Below are positions 60,451 through 64,000 of a stretch of DNA of 64,000 nucleotides, piece by piece. The stretch spans positions 186,001 to 250,000 of the forward strand of contig NZ_JASZYK010000003.1 of assembly GCF_030317035.1 (NCBI RefSeq), in the 5' to 3' direction. The DNA is from Variovorax sp. J22G73 (GTDB taxonomy: Bacteria; Pseudomonadota; Gammaproteobacteria; Burkholderiales; Burkholderiaceae_C). The position numbers were made by a program, and so were the translations under genes. Positions within the stretch are counted from its first letter, which is position 1; every line of letters starts with the position of its first letter. The notes under the pieces are model-generated. The model saw nothing but the letters and a program-made list of their open reading frames with translations. It was not told where the DNA came from and ran no database searches.

Positions 60451-62655
60451 TCAGGCCGCGTCCGGCATCCGCGTGATGAGCTTGTCCAGCGTGACCGGGT
60501 AGTCGCGTACCCGCACCCCCGTGGCGTTGTAGATCGCGTTGGCCACCGCCGCGCCCACGCCGCAGATGCCCAGCTCGCCCACGCCCTTGGCCTTCATGGG
60601 CGAGGAGATGGGGTCAGTCTCGTCCATGAAGACCACCTCCTGGTGCGGAATGTCGGCATGCACCGGCACTTCGTAGCCGGCCAGGTCGTGGTTCACGAAG
60701 AAGCCCAGGCGCGCGTCCACCGCCAGCTCTTCCATCAGCGCGGCGCCCACACCCATGGTCATCGCGCCGATCACCTGGCTGCGCGCCGACTTCGGGTTCA
60801 GGATGCGCCCCGAGGCGCACACGGCCAGCATGCGCCGCACGCGGATCTCGGCGGTGTACGCGTCCACGCCCACTTCGACGAAGTGCGCGCCGAAGGTCGA
60901 CTGCTGGTAGCGCTTGTCGAGGTCGCCGAACTCGATGGCGTCCTCGACCACGATGCGCTCCTCACCGGCCAGCCCGGGCAGCCCTGCCAGGGGAACGCTG
61001 CGCCCGCCCGCGCGCACCATGCCGTCCGAGAATTCCGCGCTCGCCGCGTCCAGCCCGGCGCGCTGCGCGATGGCCTCGCGCAGCTTGATGCAGGCCGCGT
61101 ACACGCCGGCCGTGGAGCAGTTGGCGCCCCATTGGCCGCCCGAGCCGGACGAGGCCGGAAACTGCGAGTCGCCCAGCCGCACCACCACGCGCTCCAGCGG
61201 CAGGCCCATCATCTCGGCGGCGGTCTGCGCAATGATGGTGTAGCTGCCCGTGCCGATGTCGGTCATGTCGGTTTCCACCGTGACCACGCCGCGCCGGTCG
61301 AGCGCCACGCGCGCGCCCGACTTCGTGACCTGGTTGTTGCGAAACGCCGCCGCCATGCCCATGCCCACCAGCCAGCGCCCGTCGCGCACCAGCCCGGGCC
61401 GCGCGCTGCGCTGGCTCCAGCCGAAGCGCTCGGCGCCGGTGCGCATGCATTCGACCAGCCGGCGCTGCGAGAAGGGCCGCGCCGCGTTGGCCGGGTCGAC
61501 CTGCGTGTCGTTCAGCACGCGCAGCGCGATGGGGTCCAGCCCCACGCGCTCCGCGAGTTCGTCCATGGCCACTTCCAGCGCCATGAGCCCCGGCGCCTCG
61601 CCCGGCGCGCGCATGGCGTTGCCTTCGGGCAGGTCGAGGTGCGCGAGCCGCGTGCCGGTCAGGCGGTGCTCGCCGGCATAGAGCAGGCGCGTCTGCTGCA
61701 CGGCGTTCTCGGGCTTGCCGTCGGGCAGGTTGCCCGACCAGCTCTCGTGGCCGATGGCAGTGATCTTTCCCTGCGCCGTGGCGCCGATGCGAATGCGCTG
61801 GATGGTGGCGGGCCGGTGCGTGGTGTTGTTGGCGATCAGCGGGCGCTGCATGGCCACCTTCACCGGCCGGCGCGCGGCGCGCGCGCCCAGCGCGGCCAGC
61901 AGCGTGTCGGCGCGCAGGAACAGCTTGCCGCCGAAGCCGCCGCCGATGTAGGGCGACATCAGGTGCACCTTGTCCTTGGGCATGCCGAGCGTGGTGGCAA
62001 GGTCGCCGGTGGTCCAGTCGATCATCTGGTTCGACGTCCACACGCTGAGCCGGTCGCCGTTCCACGCGGCAATGGTGGCGTGCGGCTCCATCATCGAATG
62101 CGAGTGGTCGGGCGTGGTGTAGGTCTGGTCCAGCCGCACCTCGGCCTTGGCGAAGGCGCCGGCGAAGTCGCCCACGGTGTTGTCGCGGTTGGCGGTGCGC
62201 CGCTCGGTCGATTCCCTGGCCTGCGCGAGGTCGAAGGCGCCGTCGGTGCGCGCGTAGTTCACCTGCACCAGCTGCGCGGCGGCGCGTGCCTGCTCGAAGG
62301 TCTCGGCCACCACGAGCGCCACGGCCTGGTGGTAGTGGTCGACCGTGGGGCCGCCCAGCAGCTTTGCGGCGTTGAGCTTGCCCTTGCCGAGCTTACCGGC
62401 GTTCTCGTGCGTGACGATGGCCAGCACACCCGGCGCGGCCTGCGCACGGCCCAGGTCGAACGAAAGAATGCGGCCCTTGGAGATGCCCGCGCCGACGATG
62501 TAGCCGTAGGCCTGGTTCGCTGCCACGTCGTGGCGCTCGTAGGCGTAGGGCGCGGTGCCGGTCGTTTTCAGCGGGCCGTCGATGCGGTCGACCGGATGGC
62601 CGACGATCTTCAGCTGGTCGATGGGGTTGGTGGTGGCGGGGGTGTCGAACTTCAT
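60451..62655 (-). CDS. paoC: Molybdopterin-binding subunit of periplasmic aldehyde oxidoreductase
   Basis: The 734-residue PaoC/YagR-type subunit binds the molybdenum cofactor and oxidises aromatic and other aldehydes. It shows the xanthine oxidase fold (PVDRIDGPLKTTGTAPYAYE, IGGGFGGKLFLR, SGSGGQWGANCSTAGVY) and the catalytic Glu 694 in KGVGELGICG. Length matches PaoC (732). It is the last gene of a paoA-paoB-paoC operon; a 3-base gap separates it from paoB. Export is expected through the Tat signal on PaoA, outside the window. Confidence 0.92.
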   Translation of the reverse strand: MKFDTPATTNPIDQLKIVGHPVDRIDGPLKTTGTAPYAYERHDVAANQAYGYIVGAGISKGRILSFDLGRAQAAPGVLAIVTHENAGKLGKGKLNAAKLLGGPTVDHYHQAVALVVAETFEQARAAAQLVQVNYARTDGAFDLAQARESTERRTANRDNTVGDFAGAFAKAEVRLDQTYTTPDHSHSMMEPHATIAAWNGDRLSVWTSNQMIDWTTGDLATTLGMPKDKVHLMSPYIGGGFGGKLFLRADTLLAALGARAARRPVKVAMQRPLIANNTTHRPATIQRIRIGATAQGKITAIGHESWSGNLPDGKPENAVQQTRLLYAGEHRLTGTRLAHLDLPEGNAMRAPGEAPGLMALEVAMDELAERVGLDPIALRVLNDTQVDPANAARPFSQRRLVECMRTGAERFGWSQRSARPGLVRDGRWLVGMGMAAAFRNNQVTKSGARVALDRRGVVTVETDMTDIGTGSYTIIAQTAAEMMGLPLERVVVRLGDSQFPASSGSGGQWGANCSTAGVYAACIKLREAIAQRAGLDAASAEFSDGMVRAGGRSVPLAGLPGLAGEERIVVEDAIEFGDLDKRYQQSTFGAHFVEVGVDAYTAEIRVRRMLAVCASGRILNPKSARSQVIGAMTMGVGAALMEELAVDARLGFFVNHDLAGYEVPVHADIPHQEVVFMDETDPISSPMKAKGVGELGICGVGAAVANAIYNATGVRVRDYPVTLDKLITRMPDAA

Positions 62656-62658
62656 CGC

Positions 62659-63668
<1,010 letters not shown>

Positions 63669-63672
<4 letters not shown>

Positions 63673-64000
63673 GCCTGCCTCCCTGCCGCGGAAGGCGGCG
63701 TCGGCGTGGCCGTCGCCACCTCGGTGATGGCGTCGACGATGTTGCTGTACGCCCCGCATCGACAGATGTTGCCGCTCATGCGCTCGCGCAGTTCCTCGGC
63801 CGTGAGCAGCGGCCGGGCCATGAGGTCGGCGCTGGCGTGGCTGGGAATGCCCTCGCGGATCTCTTCGAGCACCGACACGGCCGAACAGATCTGCCCCGGC
63901 GTGCAGTAGCCGCACTGGTAGCCGTCGTGCTTGACGAAGGCGGCCTGCATCGGGTGCAGCGCGCGCGGCGTGCCCAGGCCCTCGATGGTGGTCACCTTCG
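63669..64000 (-). CDS. paoA: 2Fe-2S subunit of periplasmic aldehyde oxidoreductase (cut by window edge)
   Basis: The visible C-terminal 110 codons contain [40 protein letters not shown] and [18 protein letters not shown], the second 2Fe-2S cluster motif of PaoA/YagT. The upstream part with the first cluster and the expected Tat signal lies outside the window. Its stop overlaps the paoB start (ATGA). An in-frame ATG at 63995 is internal, not the start. Confidence 0.9.

Overview
The window reads as one continuous stretch of a GC-rich chromosome from a beta-proteobacterium of the Comamonadaceae, most like Variovorax or a close relative. This is inferred from gene content and order (AcnD/PrpF methylcitrate cluster with a divergent XRE-type PrpR, two FecI-FecR-TonB receptor sets, DUF3649/PepSY/DUF3325 iron modules, MocR regulators, PaoABC-type oxidase), not from a marker gene. 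I saw no rRNA, tRNA, CRISPR array, insertion sequence, phage gene or integrase. Coding density is high and most intergenic gaps are under 150 bases.

Layout: 1-180 is the start of a 3-methyladenine DNA glycosylase running off the left edge. 217-4603 is a GABA catabolism unit (divergent MocR regulator, gabT, gabD), followed by a convergent phosphotransacylase. 5657-9468 holds a small exported protein, a Gly-rich lipoprotein with a strong terminator, a ModA-like binding protein and a serine hydrolase. 9516-15251 is the first iron-type surface signalling set (TonB receptor, FecR, ECF sigma), interrupted by an oppositely transcribed rifamycin ADP-ribosyltransferase (arr) and an SGNH-hydrolase lipoprotein. 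15410-23393 is a propionate (2-methylcitrate) locus: thioesterase, prpC, acnD, prpF and an unusual lyase on the minus strand, with the PrpR-like regulator divergent. 23629-34280 has an SDR, then the second FecI-FecR-TonB set with DUF3649 and PepSY genes, an RlmN/Cfr-type radical SAM enzyme, and another DUF3649-PepSY-DUF3325 operon.

34304-45480 carries an alpha/beta hydrolase, an OPT transporter, two MFS transporters, bacteriohemerythrin, argC with a divergent LysR regulator, two small hypotheticals, and a DJ-1/PfpI protein divergent from a second MocR regulator. 45560-54302 has katG with an OxyR-like site, an orphan 7TMR-DISM histidine kinase preceded by a possible overlapping 34-codon leader ORF, and a three-gene operon for a membrane-linked molybdenum hydroxylase with a triheme cytochrome. 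54466-60327 contains small genes, an HDOD protein, an HxlR regulator divergent from a SnoaL-SDR fusion, and a Crp-like regulator. 60451-64000 is paoC-paoB-paoA, cut by the right edge.

Regulatory reading: two 30-base elements of identical 12-9-9 design lie before the first TonB receptor and before its fecR, and look like a shared promoter for the neighbouring ECF sigma factor. TTTGCAAA and CGCAATTGCG palindromes lie between prpR and the prp operon. Fur-like sites precede fecI-2 and the DUF3649 operon. Several 9-base tandem arrays lie at gene ends. All regulatory assignments are inference from sequence pattern.
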